In this document: piece by piece, positions 7,449 through 16,510 of the stretch
Numbering within the stretch: the stretch's first letter is position 1
Layout: the number at the start of each line of letters is the position of its first letter
Assembly (NCBI GenBank): GCA_027624135.1
Contig: JAQBXL010000010.1
Coordinates: 1-44,161, forward strand
From: Chloroflexota bacterium
Lineage (GTDB): Bacteria > Chloroflexota > Dehalococcoidia > Lucifugimonadales > UBA3495
Reading direction: 5' to 3'
Length of the DNA: 44,161 nucleotides
Translations under genes and position numbers: made by a program
Notes under the pieces: generated by a model
The model's database searches: none
Told to the model about the DNA's origin: nothing
The model's input: the letters and a program-made list of their open reading frames with translations, nothing else

Positions 7449-7820
7449 TTGGGTTTGAGACTGCTGATTGACATGAACCTCTCCCCTGACTGGGTTGAGG
7501 TGTTTAAGCAAGCGGGCTGGGAGGCGGTTCACTGGTCTAATACGGGAGACGTTGGTGCGCGTGACGATGTAATTATGGAATGGGCGCGTATGAACGGTTG
7601 CGTCCTCTTCACCCATGACCTTGACTTTGGAACACTGTTGGCAACTACCCGCGCTCAAGGACCCAGTGTAATTCAAGTTCGTACCCAAGATACAATGCCG
7701 AGGGGTCTGAGCGTCAGACTGATACAGCTACTTCAACTCTACGAGACGACCCTCGATAGTGGCGCACTGATTACGGTGGATGAAATCAGGTCTAGAGTGC
7801 GTATCCTTCCCTTCTACTAA
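7449..7820 (+). CDS. DUF5615 PIN-like toxin (VapC45-type)
   Basis: A 123-residue protein of the Mut7-C/DUF5615 PIN-like group, presumed metal-dependent ribonucleases. The PIN-type acidic residues are in LLIDMNLS near the N-terminus, ARDDVIMEWA in the middle and THDLDFGTLLA near residue 58. The start is a TTG at 7449 or the TTG at 7455; no ATG is available. It follows the DUF433 gene by nine bases, which is the usual antitoxin-toxin order. Its stop codon is followed at once by the second copy of the thrS 3' end, so the module fits exactly between the repeats. Confidence 0.87.
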   Translation: MGLRLLIDMNLSPDWVEVFKQAGWEAVHWSNTGDVGARDDVIMEWARMNGCVLFTHDLDFGTLLATTRAQGPSVIQVRTQDTMPRGLSVRLIQLLQLYETTLDSGALITVDEIRSRVRILPFY

Positions 7821-7922
7821 GCGCCACCGCGAAGGCGAAGACCTGGGGGCCATGCCCCCCTAGCCGACTTTATGACCCGCCTGGGAGCGGAAGCGGAAGT
7901 TCCCAAGGGCTCGGCTAAGTAA
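7821..7922 (+). repeat. Direct repeat, distal degenerate copy of the thrS 3' end
   Basis: Starting with the base after the toxin stop codon, 102 bases repeat the end of thrS (7041-7140) with about ten mismatches and two extra C residues in the GCCCC run. The extra bases break the thrS frame, so it is a non-coding remnant. It looks like the far boundary of an inserted or duplicated segment. Confidence 0.9.
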
Positions 7923-7971
7923 ACCAGTTAGCCGGAGCTACGGGACCTGGCGGTCCAAATTCGGAGAAATA

Positions 7972-8247
7972 TCAACGGCTCCTTTCCACCAAGCGCCCAC
8001 CAACATATTTGTGCAGAACGCTTCCCATCAGTGTTTGATAGGGGATGCCTTCTTCCAAGGCACGCGCTTGGATGGCCTCCAAATCTTTCTTCGATAGCCT
8101 AATGTTCACCCGCATATCTTTCTTGAATGTGGCGCGGGCGTACTGCCCGTAACGCTCAATATCAGAATCTTGGTTCGTTGACGACCGCCACTCGTCTCGT
8201 TCGTACGACTCCACCAAATCCTTTTCTTCTTTATTAAAACTAGTCAT
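7972..8247 (-). CDS. CopG/ribbon-helix-helix antitoxin
   Basis: A 91-residue protein with an acidic N-terminal half (EEKDLVESYERDEW) and a C-terminal ribbon-helix-helix: the strand RVNIRLSKKDLEAIQ is followed by the helices EEGIPYQTLMGSVLHKYV. This matches the antitoxin half of a common type II pair whose toxin gene precedes it and overlaps its start. That is exactly the arrangement here, except that the toxin gene has lost its 5' part (8240-8395). The antitoxin frame itself is intact. With its usual upstream partner gone, its expression is uncertain. Confidence 0.85.
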   Translation of the reverse strand: MTSFNKEEKDLVESYERDEWRSSTNQDSDIERYGQYARATFKKDMRVNIRLSKKDLEAIQARALEEGIPYQTLMGSVLHKYVGGRLVERSR

Positions 8248-8395
8248 TTGACGCTCCGTGTTCCAGATATTCTTGGGTCGCTTTCCGGCTGGGAATGATC
8301 GTTTTCAAAAATACTTCATTCTCATTCTCGACAAACGGTACGAGGTGAGCATTTTGGAGACAGATCGTGAACAGTTTTGAAGCCCCGGCTGTCAT
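8240..8395 (-). pseudogene. 5'-truncated toxin gene, partner of the RHH antitoxin
   Basis: The last ~45 codons of a toxin remain, containing LVPFVENENEVFLKTIIPSR and KATQEYLEHG. That C-terminus is characteristic of the small toxins partnered with this type of RHH antitoxin. Intact relatives are roughly 90 residues, so about half is missing. The fragment stops at TAG 8242-8240, overlapping the antitoxin start by 8 bases. Its upstream end abuts the cupin gene: the ATG at 8395 overlaps that gene's TGA. Any product would lack the N-terminal half, so I treat it as a remnant. Confidence 0.75.
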
Positions 8396-9615
8396 GGGAC
8401 CGGCTCCCCGTAAACCTCGATCTCCAAAGCTCCCGTGTTGCCGCCGGTGGTGTCCAGCAACTCGAAACGCAGCCGTTTGGCCGTGAACCGGGTGTCGAAG
8501 CGGTAGATGTTTGTGGCGTCGTCCACGGAGAACGGACCGTAGGTCTCGCCCCGGTCTGTCGTCACCTGGAATGAATTCACCTGCGCCGAGTTGCCCATGG
8601 TCCGCGTCCAGAATCCCACGGAAGTCACGTTGGTCACCGACGGCAGTTCCACGTCGATCCAGGCTCCGTCCCCGTCTCCCGATGTTGACCATTCCGTGGC
8701 CGGGTCGCCATCCAGAGAGTTGGCCGCCCCGAAGGCTGAATCGTCGGTCCCTCCGCCAAAGTTGGAACTAACTCCGGCCACCGATGCCCCATTTGCCAGG
8801 AGTGCCAGGTTTGTGCCCAGGCTCGTGTCTTCGAATACTGCCGGTGAAGCAAATGGCTTCGAAGCATCAACCAGGAACCACGAGAGAAAAGCAGCATCTT
8901 CCTGGGTGGGGTTCCTCTTTTGCACGGAGGTGGCGGGGGGTATCCCTTCAATGTCGCCTGGCGTCATTTGCCGGACTCCGATGATGTCGTTCTGGTAGTC
9001 GATGCCTCCGGACAGGTGATAGATGAACTCTGGCCCTGGATGGGTGTGGACACTGGTCTCGCCGCCTGGAGGGATCGCCACCAACACGAATACCGCCAAC
9101 GGGCTGTCGGGAATGTCCTCCAGGATTGGGCTCCAAAAAATTGTCTTCACATCTGGACTGATTATTTGATAATCGGGGTAGTCGAGAACGGTCTCCCAGA
9201 AAGTGGACTGACCATTCGGCGCATGATGGCTATGCTCACCGGAGGCTCTTAAGGCATATCCTTGCCCTTCGACCAAGCTTTGACCGTCCACTACATGGTC
9301 CCCATCTACCGCATACACGAACCCCATGGGGTGTCCGTGCGTCATTTCTTCACCAGCGTCCAGATTCACAAGGGTAGTCACCCAGGCCAACTGGATGTCT
9401 GGCACTTCATCCAGCTCGAATTGGGCCAACACCGTGGTCTGCGCGCTTCCACCCAGAGCGGTGCCTCCCATGGAGATCTCACCTGACGGTGCGCCATCCA
9501 ATGTGGGAGCAACTGGGGTTATTAACGTCTGTTCACTCCCACCACCGCAAGCCACCAGAAACGCGGCGGCGGCCAGAACCATAAACATACTTTTGCTGCG
9601 GAAGTATCTAATCAA
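8392..9615 (-). CDS. Lipoprotein with two cupin domains and a C-terminal discoidin (F5/8 type C)-like domain
   Basis: A 407-residue predicted lipoprotein. The signal peptide runs from basic RYFRSKS through a hydrophobic stretch to the lipobox LVAC followed by GGGS, so it should be anchored outside the membrane. Two cupin-like barrels follow: the first with EEMTHGHPMGF and HSHHAPNG, the second with TSVHTHPGPEF; the histidines and acidic residues could bind a metal. The last ~140 residues (DGDPATEWSTSGDGDGAW to ALEIEVYG) resemble a discoidin/CBM32-type carbohydrate-binding sandwich. I chose TTG 9615 because GGAG lies six bases upstream and the resulting signal peptide is ideal. The longer frame to 9681 crosses a 14-base tandem repeat. 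The substrate is unknown. Confidence 0.8.
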   Translation of the reverse strand: MIRYFRSKSMFMVLAAAAFLVACGGGSEQTLITPVAPTLDGAPSGEISMGGTALGGSAQTTVLAQFELDEVPDIQLAWVTTLVNLDAGEEMTHGHPMGFVYAVDGDHVVDGQSLVEGQGYALRASGEHSHHAPNGQSTFWETVLDYPDYQIISPDVKTIFWSPILEDIPDSPLAVFVLVAIPPGGETSVHTHPGPEFIYHLSGGIDYQNDIIGVRQMTPGDIEGIPPATSVQKRNPTQEDAAFLSWFLVDASKPFASPAVFEDTSLGTNLALLANGASVAGVSSNFGGGTDDSAFGAANSLDGDPATEWSTSGDGDGAWIDVELPSVTNVTSVGFWTRTMGNSAQVNSFQVTTDRGETYGPFSVDDATNIYRFDTRFTAKRLRFELLDTTGGNTGALEIEVYGEPVP

Positions 9616-9650
9616 ATCGATCTCCAAAAATCCTAAAATGCCCCGGAATG

Positions 9651-9678
9651 GTTCCATAGCTTCAGTTCCATAGCTTCC
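9651..9678. repeat. 14-bp tandem duplication
   Basis: GTTCCATAGCTTC occurs twice back to back (9651-9664 and 9665-9678) just upstream of the cupin lipoprotein start. It argues against coding use of the upstream part of that frame. Confidence 0.7.
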
Positions 9679-9790
9679 CACTCCATTTACATACTACGCT
9701 CTGGCTTTCGGTTCCGATTTCACCGACAATACCTGACTCAACAACTCTCAGAATCTTACCTGCCACACGCGGGTTTTACATAGGTGCATC

Positions 9791-11836
9791 ATGCCCAATC
9801 GGCTGATTTACGAGACCAGCCCCTATCTCTTGCAGCACGCCAATAATCCCGTGGATTGGTACCCCTGGGGCGAAGAAGCCCTGCAGCGCGCCAAAGATGA
9901 AGACAAGCCCATATTCCTCAGCATCGGCTACTCTGCCTGCCACTGGTGCCACGTCATGGAGCGAGAGTCCTTTGAGGACGATGCCATTGCCCAGCTGATG
10001 AACGAGCACTTCGTGAGCATCAAGGTCGACCGCGAGGAGCGGCCTGATCTAGACGCCGTCTATATGGAAGCGGTTCAGATGCTGACCGGCAGCGGTGGTT
10101 GGCCTATGACCGTGTTCCTCACCCCTGATGGGCGCCCGTTCTACGGAGGCACCTATTTCCCGCCGGTGGACCGCTTCAACATGCCTGGATTCCCCAGGCT
10201 GCTTGAGTCGGTGGCCAACTCTTACCACAACAACCGGGGCGAGATCGACCGAGTTACCTCCCAGTTGACCGAACAGATGGGCCGAACAGGCCAGATGCCC
10301 AAGGCCGACACGCCGCTGACGGTGGACATACTCCACCGGGCTTATAACGTGCTGGCGACCAACTTTGACTACCAGAATGGAGGCACCGGTACCGCACCCA
10401 AGTTCCCCCAGGCAATGAACCTGGAGGTGCTGCTTCGGTATTACCGCCACGGCTACAACGACCGGGCCTTGGAGATGGTCGACCTCACCCTGGAGAAGAT
10501 GGCCAGGGGCGGCATCTACGATCAAATAGCTGGCGGTTTCGCCCGCTACTCCACCGATGCCTATTGGCTCGTCCCCCACTTCGAGAAGATGCTCTACGAC
10601 AACGCCCTGCTGACCCGGCTCTACCTGCACGCCCACCAAGCCACGGGCCGTGGCATGTACCGGCGCATCGCTGAGGAGACCTTGGACTACATCCTGCGGG
10701 AGATGACCGGCCCCGAGGGCGGCTTCTACTCTGCCACGGACGCCGACAGCGAAGGCGAAGAGGGTAAGTTCTTCGTCTGGACACCTGCCGAGATCGAAGC
10801 GGTGTTGGGGCCGCAGGACGCCGCTGTCTTCAGCGGGTTCTTCGGGGTTACCCAGGCCGGAAATTTCGAGGGCAAGAACATACTGAACATCTCGAAAAAG
10901 GCCTCCAAGTACGCTCAACAGCATGGACTCTCCCTCGATACGTTGGTGGACGTTGTCCAGCGGGGCAAAAAGGCGTTGTTGGACGAACGGGAGAAACGGG
11001 TTCATCCTCTGCTGGACGACAAGGTGCTGGCGTCTTGGAACGGGATGATGCTTCGCAGTTTCGCCGAAGCCGGCGCTGCGCTCGAACGCCAGGACTACCT
11101 CGACGCCGCCATCAGAAACGCCGATTTCTTGTTGAAGACGATGCGCGTTGACGGACGCCTACTGCGCAGCTACCGCAAGGGCCAGGCCAAGCTACCCGGT
11201 TACCTTGAAGACTACTCTTTCGTGGCCGACGGCCTCCTAGCTCTCTACGAGGCCACATTGGAACGAAGGTGGCTGACGGAGTCGATCAGCCTGGCTGACC
11301 GGATGATCGAACTGTTCTGGGATGACGAAGTGGGCGGGTTCTACGACACCAGCGCTGAACACGACAAGTTAGTGGTCAGGCCCAGGGACGTTCTGGACAA
11401 TGCTCAGCCTTGCGGCGGATCGGTGGCCACCGACGTGCTGCTCAAATTGGCGGTCATCACCGGCAACGAAGACTACCGTCTAAAGGCCGCCACGCCCCTG
11501 CGCACCCTGCACGACCTGATGGGCCGCGCCCCGGCTGCCACCGGTCATTGGCTGGCCGCTCTCGACTTTTATGTATCGACACCCAAAGAGGTAGTTATTA
11601 TTGGTCCCAAGAACGACCCGGCCACTGCTTCGCTGCGGCAGACTGTCTACAGCAAGTTCCATCCGAACAAAGTATTGGTGGGCGCGGACGGCGCTGGGGA
11701 TCATGGCCTACCCCTGCTGGAAGACCGAGGCATGATCGATGGGAAACCCACCGCCTACGTCTGCCAGAACTACACCTGCCAGTTGCCGGTGACCACGCCG
11801 GATGAGTTGACCGCGCAATTGGAGGCCGGGGTATGA
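9791..11836 (+). CDS. YyaL/SSP411-family protein (thioredoxin-like domain plus six-hairpin glycosidase-like domain)
   Basis: A 681-residue protein of the DUF255/YyaL family. The N-terminal ~160 residues are thioredoxin-like, with the family signature [19 protein letters not shown], then [16 protein letters not shown] carrying a CxxC motif, then [15 protein letters not shown] and YFPP. The remainder is an alpha/alpha-barrel like that of N-acylglucosamine 2-epimerases, with motifs such as [17 protein letters not shown]-like [23 protein letters not shown] and [13 protein letters not shown]. The family is widespread, including the human SPATA20, but its reaction is not established. It begins a run of plus-strand genes. 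The next gene starts 16 bases after its stop. Confidence 0.92.
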   Translation: MPNRLIYETSPYLLQHANNPVDWYPWGEEALQRAKDEDKPIFLSIGYSACHWCHVMERESFEDDAIAQLMNEHFVSIKVDREERPDLDAVYMEAVQMLTGSGGWPMTVFLTPDGRPFYGGTYFPPVDRFNMPGFPRLLESVANSYHNNRGEIDRVTSQLTEQMGRTGQMPKADTPLTVDILHRAYNVLATNFDYQNGGTGTAPKFPQAMNLEVLLRYYRHGYNDRALEMVDLTLEKMARGGIYDQIAGGFARYSTDAYWLVPHFEKMLYDNALLTRLYLHAHQATGRGMYRRIAEETLDYILREMTGPEGGFYSATDADSEGEEGKFFVWTPAEIEAVLGPQDAAVFSGFFGVTQAGNFEGKNILNISKKASKYAQQHGLSLDTLVDVVQRGKKALLDEREKRVHPLLDDKVLASWNGMMLRSFAEAGAALERQDYLDAAIRNADFLLKTMRVDGRLLRSYRKGQAKLPGYLEDYSFVADGLLALYEATLERRWLTESISLADRMIELFWDDEVGGFYDTSAEHDKLVVRPRDVLDNAQPCGGSVATDVLLKLAVITGNEDYRLKAATPLRTLHDLMGRAPAATGHWLAALDFYVSTPKEVVIIGPKNDPATASLRQTVYSKFHPNKVLVGADGAGDHGLPLLEDRGMIDGKPTAYVCQNYTCQLPVTTPDELTAQLEAGV

Positions 11837-11852
11837 GCGAAGCCCACGCATC

Positions 11853-12770
11853 GTGAGCAGCACCAACTTCAGCGCAGTCACCGGAGCTTTCTGGTACACG
11901 GGGCGGTACATCGCCCAGAAACTGCTGGACTCTGGGCGCGAGGTCCGTACCATTACCGGCCATCCAGGGCGCACCAGCCCCTTTGGCGACCGGGTCAATG
12001 CCTACCCATTGAACTTCGCCGACCCCGCCGAGTTGACTCGAAACCTCAGTGGGGCGGCCACCTTGTACAACACCTACTGGATCCGCTTTCCCAAGGGCGC
12101 CGTGAGCTTCGATGCAGCAGTTGAGAATACAAAGACTCTGTTGAACGCGGCGAAACGGGCCGGCGTCCAACGGATCGTTCACGTCAGCATCACCAACCCG
12201 TCGGTGGACTCGCCGCTCGGCTACTTCAATGGGAAAGCGCAGGTTGAAGAAGCCATCATTGGCTCTGGATTGGCCTACAACATCATCCGGCCCACATTGG
12301 TATTCGGCGCAGAAGACGTCCTGATCAACAACATCGCCTGGTTCCTGAGAAGATTCCCCGTCTTCGCGGTTCCCGGAAAAGGGGACTACCTAGTGCAACC
12401 GGTTCACGTCGAAGACGTTGCGGAAATGGCGGTAAGCGCTAACGGGCAAGGTGATAGCACAATCCAGGATTGCGTTGGCCCTGACACCTATACCTACGAT
12501 CAACTGGTCCGAATCATCGCCGCAACAGTCAAGAGCGGGGCGTGGATCGCGCAGGTTCCGCCAGCGGTGGCCTTTTTTCTATCCCAGTTGGCCGGTCTTG
12601 TGGCCAGGGATGTGGTACTGACTAGGGCCGAGATCGATGGCCTCATGGCCGGTCTTTTGGTGTCCGATAATCCCGAAACTGGAACCCGGGCTTTGGAGCC
12701 TTGGCTTCAAGAAAATCGAGAAACCCTGGGGCGCAAGTACGCTTCGGAGATGGACCGCCACTACCGCTGA
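11853..12770 (+). CDS. NmrA-like NAD(P)-binding atypical short-chain dehydrogenase
   Basis: A 305-residue Rossmann-fold protein of the atypical SDR group. The N-terminus contains TGAFWYTGRYIAQKLL, a variant of the TGxxGxxG nucleotide-binding loop in which the central Gly positions are replaced by Phe-Trp/Tyr; this could alter cofactor binding. Typical landmarks follow: RIVHVSITNPS, NIIRPTLVFG and VQPVHVEDVAEMAV. The C-terminal part carries a hydrophobic stretch (VPPAVAFFLSQLAGLVA), as in NDUFA9-like members. The start is GTG 11853. It probably shares a transcript with the YyaL gene 16 bases upstream. The substrate is unknown. Confidence 0.85.
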   Translation: MSSTNFSAVTGAFWYTGRYIAQKLLDSGREVRTITGHPGRTSPFGDRVNAYPLNFADPAELTRNLSGAATLYNTYWIRFPKGAVSFDAAVENTKTLLNAAKRAGVQRIVHVSITNPSVDSPLGYFNGKAQVEEAIIGSGLAYNIIRPTLVFGAEDVLINNIAWFLRRFPVFAVPGKGDYLVQPVHVEDVAEMAVSANGQGDSTIQDCVGPDTYTYDQLVRIIAATVKSGAWIAQVPPAVAFFLSQLAGLVARDVVLTRAEIDGLMAGLLVSDNPETGTRALEPWLQENRETLGRKYASEMDRHYR

Positions 12771-12793
12771 GATAGTCTGGGTCATTCAGCGTT

Positions 12794-12821
12794 TTGGAAT
12801 AGCCTCGCGAACTGGTAAAAT
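12794..12821 (+). promoter_or_regulatory. Promoter of the DUF1501-DUF1800-NHL cluster
   Basis: TTGGAA (12794-12799), a 16-base spacer and an extended -10 TGGTAAAAT (TAAAAT at 12816-12821) lie in the 108-base gap before the DUF1501 start at 12879. Confidence 0.6.
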
Positions 12822-12878
12822 TGGTGCAATATCTCAAGCCAGAATCCAACCGGACATCGCCCGGCAGGAGACAGTGAT

Positions 12879-14006
12879 TTGACCAGCGCCAATAAAGACC
12901 CGATCTTGGTTGTAGTGCAGTTGACCGGCGGCAACGATTACATGAATACGGTGATCCCGTTCGAGGATTCGCTGTACTACGATAACCGGACCACGGTGGG
13001 AATCCCCCAGGAAGAAGTTCTTTCTATTGGTCAGGGTTTGGGGCTAAACCCGGCTTTAACGGCGGTCAAAGACCTCTTCGACGAGGGCAAGGTGGCCGTG
13101 ATCAACGGCATCGGCTACCCCGGCCCCAACCGGTCCCATTTCCGGTCAATGGACATCTGGCACACCTGTGAGCCTGAGAAAGTCGGCACCGAGGGTTGGT
13201 TGGGCCGCGCCATCCGCGACCTGGACCCCCAGGCCGAGAACGTGCTCACCGGCGTCAACTTTGGCCGCGGCCTCCCCCGGGCCATGGCCCTAACCGGCGT
13301 CCCGGTGGCCTCGGTGGCGGTATTAGAAACCTACGGAGTGCTGACCGGGATCCCCAATCAAAATGAACGGACCCAGGCGCTGGACTTATTCTCTAGGATG
13401 TACTCTCCGATCATGGGCACCGGCCCGGTGATGGACTACCTGGGCTCCACCGGCTTGGATGCCCTCAAGGGCGCCGATATCCTCAAGACCGTTCCCGGCC
13501 AGTACCAAACGAACGTCGAATATAACGACTCAATCATCGGGCGGAACTTGCAGGGCATCGCCAAAGTGCTGACGGCCAACCTGGGCACCCGCATCTTCTA
13601 TACCCAGCAACCGGGCTACGATACCCATGCCAACCAGGGCCCGGTACACAGCACATTATTGGTGCACCTCTCCCAGGCCATCAGCGACTTCTACGCCGAC
13701 CTCAGGGAACACGACGCCTCGGATAACGTGCTGATTTACCTATTCAGCGAATTCGGCCGCCGGGTGAAGGACAACGGGTCCGGCACCGATCACGGCGCTG
13801 GTGGTCTGGCCCTCGCCATCGGCGACCCGGTAAAGGGCGGTATCTACAGCGAGTTCCCTTCTTTGAGCCCCGAAGACCTAGAAGAGGGCGACCTGAAGTA
13901 CAACATCGACTTCCGAGGCGTTTACGGGACCATGGCCGAGAAATGGCTGGGCCTAGATGCCAGTTCGATTGTCGGCGGAAAATTCGAACAACTAGACTTC
14001 GTTTAG
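12879..14006 (+). CDS. DUF1501-family protein without an export signal
   Basis: A 375-residue member of DUF1501, related to the alkaline phosphatase/sulfatase superfamily fold. It starts at TTG 12879 with AGGAG upstream and enters the domain at once: DPILVVVQLTGGNDYMNT, then NGIGYPGPNRSHFRSMDIWH, GYDTHANQGP and YLFSEFGRRVKDNGSGTDHG. These His/Asp/Gly-rich segments are the conserved core of the family. Most family members carry an N-terminal Tat signal; none is visible here. The following gene is DUF1800, its usual companion. The biochemical role of the pair is not known. Confidence 0.9.
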   Translation: MTSANKDPILVVVQLTGGNDYMNTVIPFEDSLYYDNRTTVGIPQEEVLSIGQGLGLNPALTAVKDLFDEGKVAVINGIGYPGPNRSHFRSMDIWHTCEPEKVGTEGWLGRAIRDLDPQAENVLTGVNFGRGLPRAMALTGVPVASVAVLETYGVLTGIPNQNERTQALDLFSRMYSPIMGTGPVMDYLGSTGLDALKGADILKTVPGQYQTNVEYNDSIIGRNLQGIAKVLTANLGTRIFYTQQPGYDTHANQGPVHSTLLVHLSQAISDFYADLREHDASDNVLIYLFSEFGRRVKDNGSGTDHGAGGLALAIGDPVKGGIYSEFPSLSPEDLEEGDLKYNIDFRGVYGTMAEKWLGLDASSIVGGKFEQLDFV

Positions 14007-14042
14007 CTGGACTCACGGCCACCCCACAGGAGAATCATAAAC

Positions 14043-15500
14043 ATGCCAGAGGCTGATCGATCTCTGATGGCGCACCTGCTGCGCCGGGCCGGTTTCGGCG
14101 CAACGTTCCAAGAACTGGACCGCTACTGCCAGTTGGGGTACGGGGCCGCTGTAGAGGAGCTACTTCACCCGGAGCAGCAACCGGCCATCGAAGAGGATGT
14201 GCTGGAGCGGTATTACATCGACTGGAAGGAAAGCCGGAACATCGAAGGCGCTCTCACCGAGTCCGTCTACCGCATGAATGCCTACGCCGGCCTACGTCCG
14301 TTGCAGGAAAAGATCGCCCTGTTCTGGCACGGGGTGTTCGCCACGGGCCTGGCCAAGGTGCTCCACGAAAAGACCATGCTCAACCAGATAGATCTATTCC
14401 GGGAATCCGGTCTGGGCAACTTTCGAGACCTGCTTCTCCAGTTGGCAAAAGACCCGGCCATGATCTTCTGGCTGGACAACAATTTCAACCACAAGGACGC
14501 CCCCAACGAGAACTGGGGTCGGGAACTGCTGGAGTTGTTTTCCTTGGGCGTTGGGATGGACGGCCACGAGAATTACACCGAAGACGACGTGAAAAACGCT
14601 GCCCGGGCCTTCACTGGCTGGACCATCGACGACGACAACGTGGCCTCCCTCCCCTTCGGCAAACTGCCCTGGCGGTTCTGTTACTTGCCTGAAGACCATG
14701 ACGAAGGCGAGAAGACTTTCATGGGCCACACCGGCAATTTCAATGGCGAAGACATCATAGACATCATCGCGCAGCAGCCGGCCACCGCCCGGTTCATCTC
14801 CCGCCATCTCTACAACTTCTTCGTCGCCGACGAACCTCAGGTACCCGCCTGGCAGCACACCCCGCCGGGCGATCCGGAAGCGATCAGGATATTGGAAGAA
14901 GAATATTTCAGGTCCAATTACAACATCCGGTCGATGTTGAAGGTCCTGTTCAATTCAGATTTTTTCAAGTCCGACCAAGCCCGCTTCGCCAAGGTGAAAA
15001 GCCCTGCGGAAGTGGTCGTCGGAACCCTCCACCTGTTGGGTGACTTCACTTTCCCAAAGCGCGGTATCTTCGATGTAGCTCTCGGCTGCCGTTACATGGG
15101 CCAAGACCTGCTCAACCCGCCCTCTGTAGAAGGCTGGCACACCGGTGAGGAATGGATCGACAGCGGAAGCCTGGTGGAGCGCGTCAATTTCGTGGCCGAC
15201 CAGGTGGGCGACATCAGACAACCGGGCGTCCGTGAGATCGTCGATGCTCTCTTTGACCGGACCTCCGAGTTGGACCCGGAATCGATCATCGACGGCTGCT
15301 TGGAACTGATGGGGCACGTTCAATTACACGAGAAGAATAAGAACCATCTCGCCGGACAGATCAGGTCGATGCTGGACCGACGCAGCGGATCGGTGTCTGG
15401 CAGCCCCGGAGAACATCGCCTGGCTGAGGATACCGTGCTCCATTGCGTGCTCCATTGTATGAAGATGATCGGCTCGACTCGCGAGTATCAATTCGCTTAG
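14043..15500 (+). CDS. DUF1800-family protein without an export signal
   Basis: A 485-residue DUF1800 protein. It opens with the family hallmark HLLRRAGFGATFQEL and carries KIALFWHGVFATG, NENWGRELLELFSLGVG, YTEDDVKNAARAFTGWT, PATARFISRHLYNFF and PPSVEGWHTGEEW. DUF1800 and DUF1501 genes are regularly adjacent, and the 36-base spacing suggests a shared transcript. No signal peptide precedes the domain, matching the partner, so both may act in the cytoplasm. The function is unknown; suggestions that such pairs act on polymers or in protein maturation cannot be tested here. Start ATG 14043 has AGGAG upstream. Confidence 0.9.
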   Translation: MPEADRSLMAHLLRRAGFGATFQELDRYCQLGYGAAVEELLHPEQQPAIEEDVLERYYIDWKESRNIEGALTESVYRMNAYAGLRPLQEKIALFWHGVFATGLAKVLHEKTMLNQIDLFRESGLGNFRDLLLQLAKDPAMIFWLDNNFNHKDAPNENWGRELLELFSLGVGMDGHENYTEDDVKNAARAFTGWTIDDDNVASLPFGKLPWRFCYLPEDHDEGEKTFMGHTGNFNGEDIIDIIAQQPATARFISRHLYNFFVADEPQVPAWQHTPPGDPEAIRILEEEYFRSNYNIRSMLKVLFNSDFFKSDQARFAKVKSPAEVVVGTLHLLGDFTFPKRGIFDVALGCRYMGQDLLNPPSVEGWHTGEEWIDSGSLVERVNFVADQVGDIRQPGVREIVDALFDRTSELDPESIIDGCLELMGHVQLHEKNKNHLAGQIRSMLDRRSGSVSGSPGEHRLAEDTVLHCVLHCMKMIGSTREYQFA

Positions 15501-15520
15501 CAGCAAGCTGAGATACACCT

Positions 15521-16510
15521 ATGACCACCGCGACAGAACATCCCATCTCCCAGCAGGGTTTGTACCAGTACCACGATGTTATCGGACTGCTATCTCCAGC
15601 CGGGCCTGGATTCAGCGGGCCGGTTGCCGTCACCACCGGACCCGACGGCATGCTCTATGTCGCCAGCCGGGCCAACCCCAACCAGCCCGATGGCGTGCGG
15701 GTAAGCCGGTGCACCAAGGACGGGGAATTTCTGGGCCAGTTCGGTTCTTGGGGTGAGGGACCAGGCGAATTCATCTGGGTCACTTCGCTTGCTTTCAGCC
15801 CCCAGGGTGAGGCTTATGTCGCCGACGAACACAGCCACCGGATCAGCATCTTCGATGCAGAGCGGAATTTCTCCCGGAGCTTCGGTGAGCAGGGCAGCGG
15901 CCCCGGAAAATTGGACCGGCCTTCCGGTCTGGCCTTCGGCCCCAGCGGCAACTTGCATGTGGTTGACACCATGAACCATCGTGTTCAGGTCCTCACCGCC
16001 AGTGGCGGCTTCATCGCCCAATGGGGCGGACTGGGAGACCATGAAGGCCAATTCCACATGCCCTGGGGAGTAGCCATCGACCAAACGGGCGATGTTTACG
16101 TCACCGATTGGCGCAACGACCGTGTGCAGAGATTCGACTCCGAAGGGCGGTTCCTGATGGCCTTCGGGACTTCCGGAGACGGGGAGGGACAGTTCAACCG
16201 CCCGAACGGCATCGCCGTGGATAGCGACGGCGACATCTATGTCTGCGATTGGATGAATGACCGCGTTCAAGTGTTCGACCAAGCGGGCGGCTTCAAAGAC
16301 CTACTCATTGGCCACAGCGGAATGTCAAAATGGGGCCGGACCTTCTTGAACGCCAGCCCGGATATCGAACGAAAACTGGAATTGGCCGTCCAGAATATAG
16401 AACCCAAACGGCGCTTCTACCGCCCGGTTTCAGTCCATGTGGACGATGAAGGCATGGTCTACGTAGCCGACTGCTACCGCCACAGAGTCCAGATCTACCA
16501 GAAGCTCTGA
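15521..16510 (+). CDS. NHL-repeat beta-propeller protein
   Basis: A 329-residue protein made of about six NHL repeats. The repeated blade core is seen as GEAYVADEHSHRISIFD, GNLHVVDTMNHRVQVL, GDVYVTDWRNDRVQRFD, GDIYVCDWMNDRVQVFD and GMVYVADCYRHRVQIY, with a degenerate first blade near residues 30-65. Each is preceded by a G-x-G-x-x-F spacer such as GEGPGEF or GDGEGQF. Such propellers bind proteins, RNA or sugars and some have lyase activity; nothing here points to one. No signal peptide is seen. The gene lies 20 bases after the DUF1800 gene and is probably its operon partner. Confidence 0.9.
   Translation: MTTATEHPISQQGLYQYHDVIGLLSPAGPGFSGPVAVTTGPDGMLYVASRANPNQPDGVRVSRCTKDGEFLGQFGSWGEGPGEFIWVTSLAFSPQGEAYVADEHSHRISIFDAERNFSRSFGEQGSGPGKLDRPSGLAFGPSGNLHVVDTMNHRVQVLTASGGFIAQWGGLGDHEGQFHMPWGVAIDQTGDVYVTDWRNDRVQRFDSEGRFLMAFGTSGDGEGQFNRPNGIAVDSDGDIYVCDWMNDRVQVFDQAGGFKDLLIGHSGMSKWGRTFLNASPDIERKLELAVQNIEPKRRFYRPVSVHVDDEGMVYVADCYRHRVQIYQKL

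Noticed and set aside
10049-11005. Long antisense frame (318 codons) opposite the YyaL gene
   Set aside because: It is the reverse-strand shadow of a strongly conserved gene in GC-rich DNA; its residues match no family and it has no ribosome binding site.
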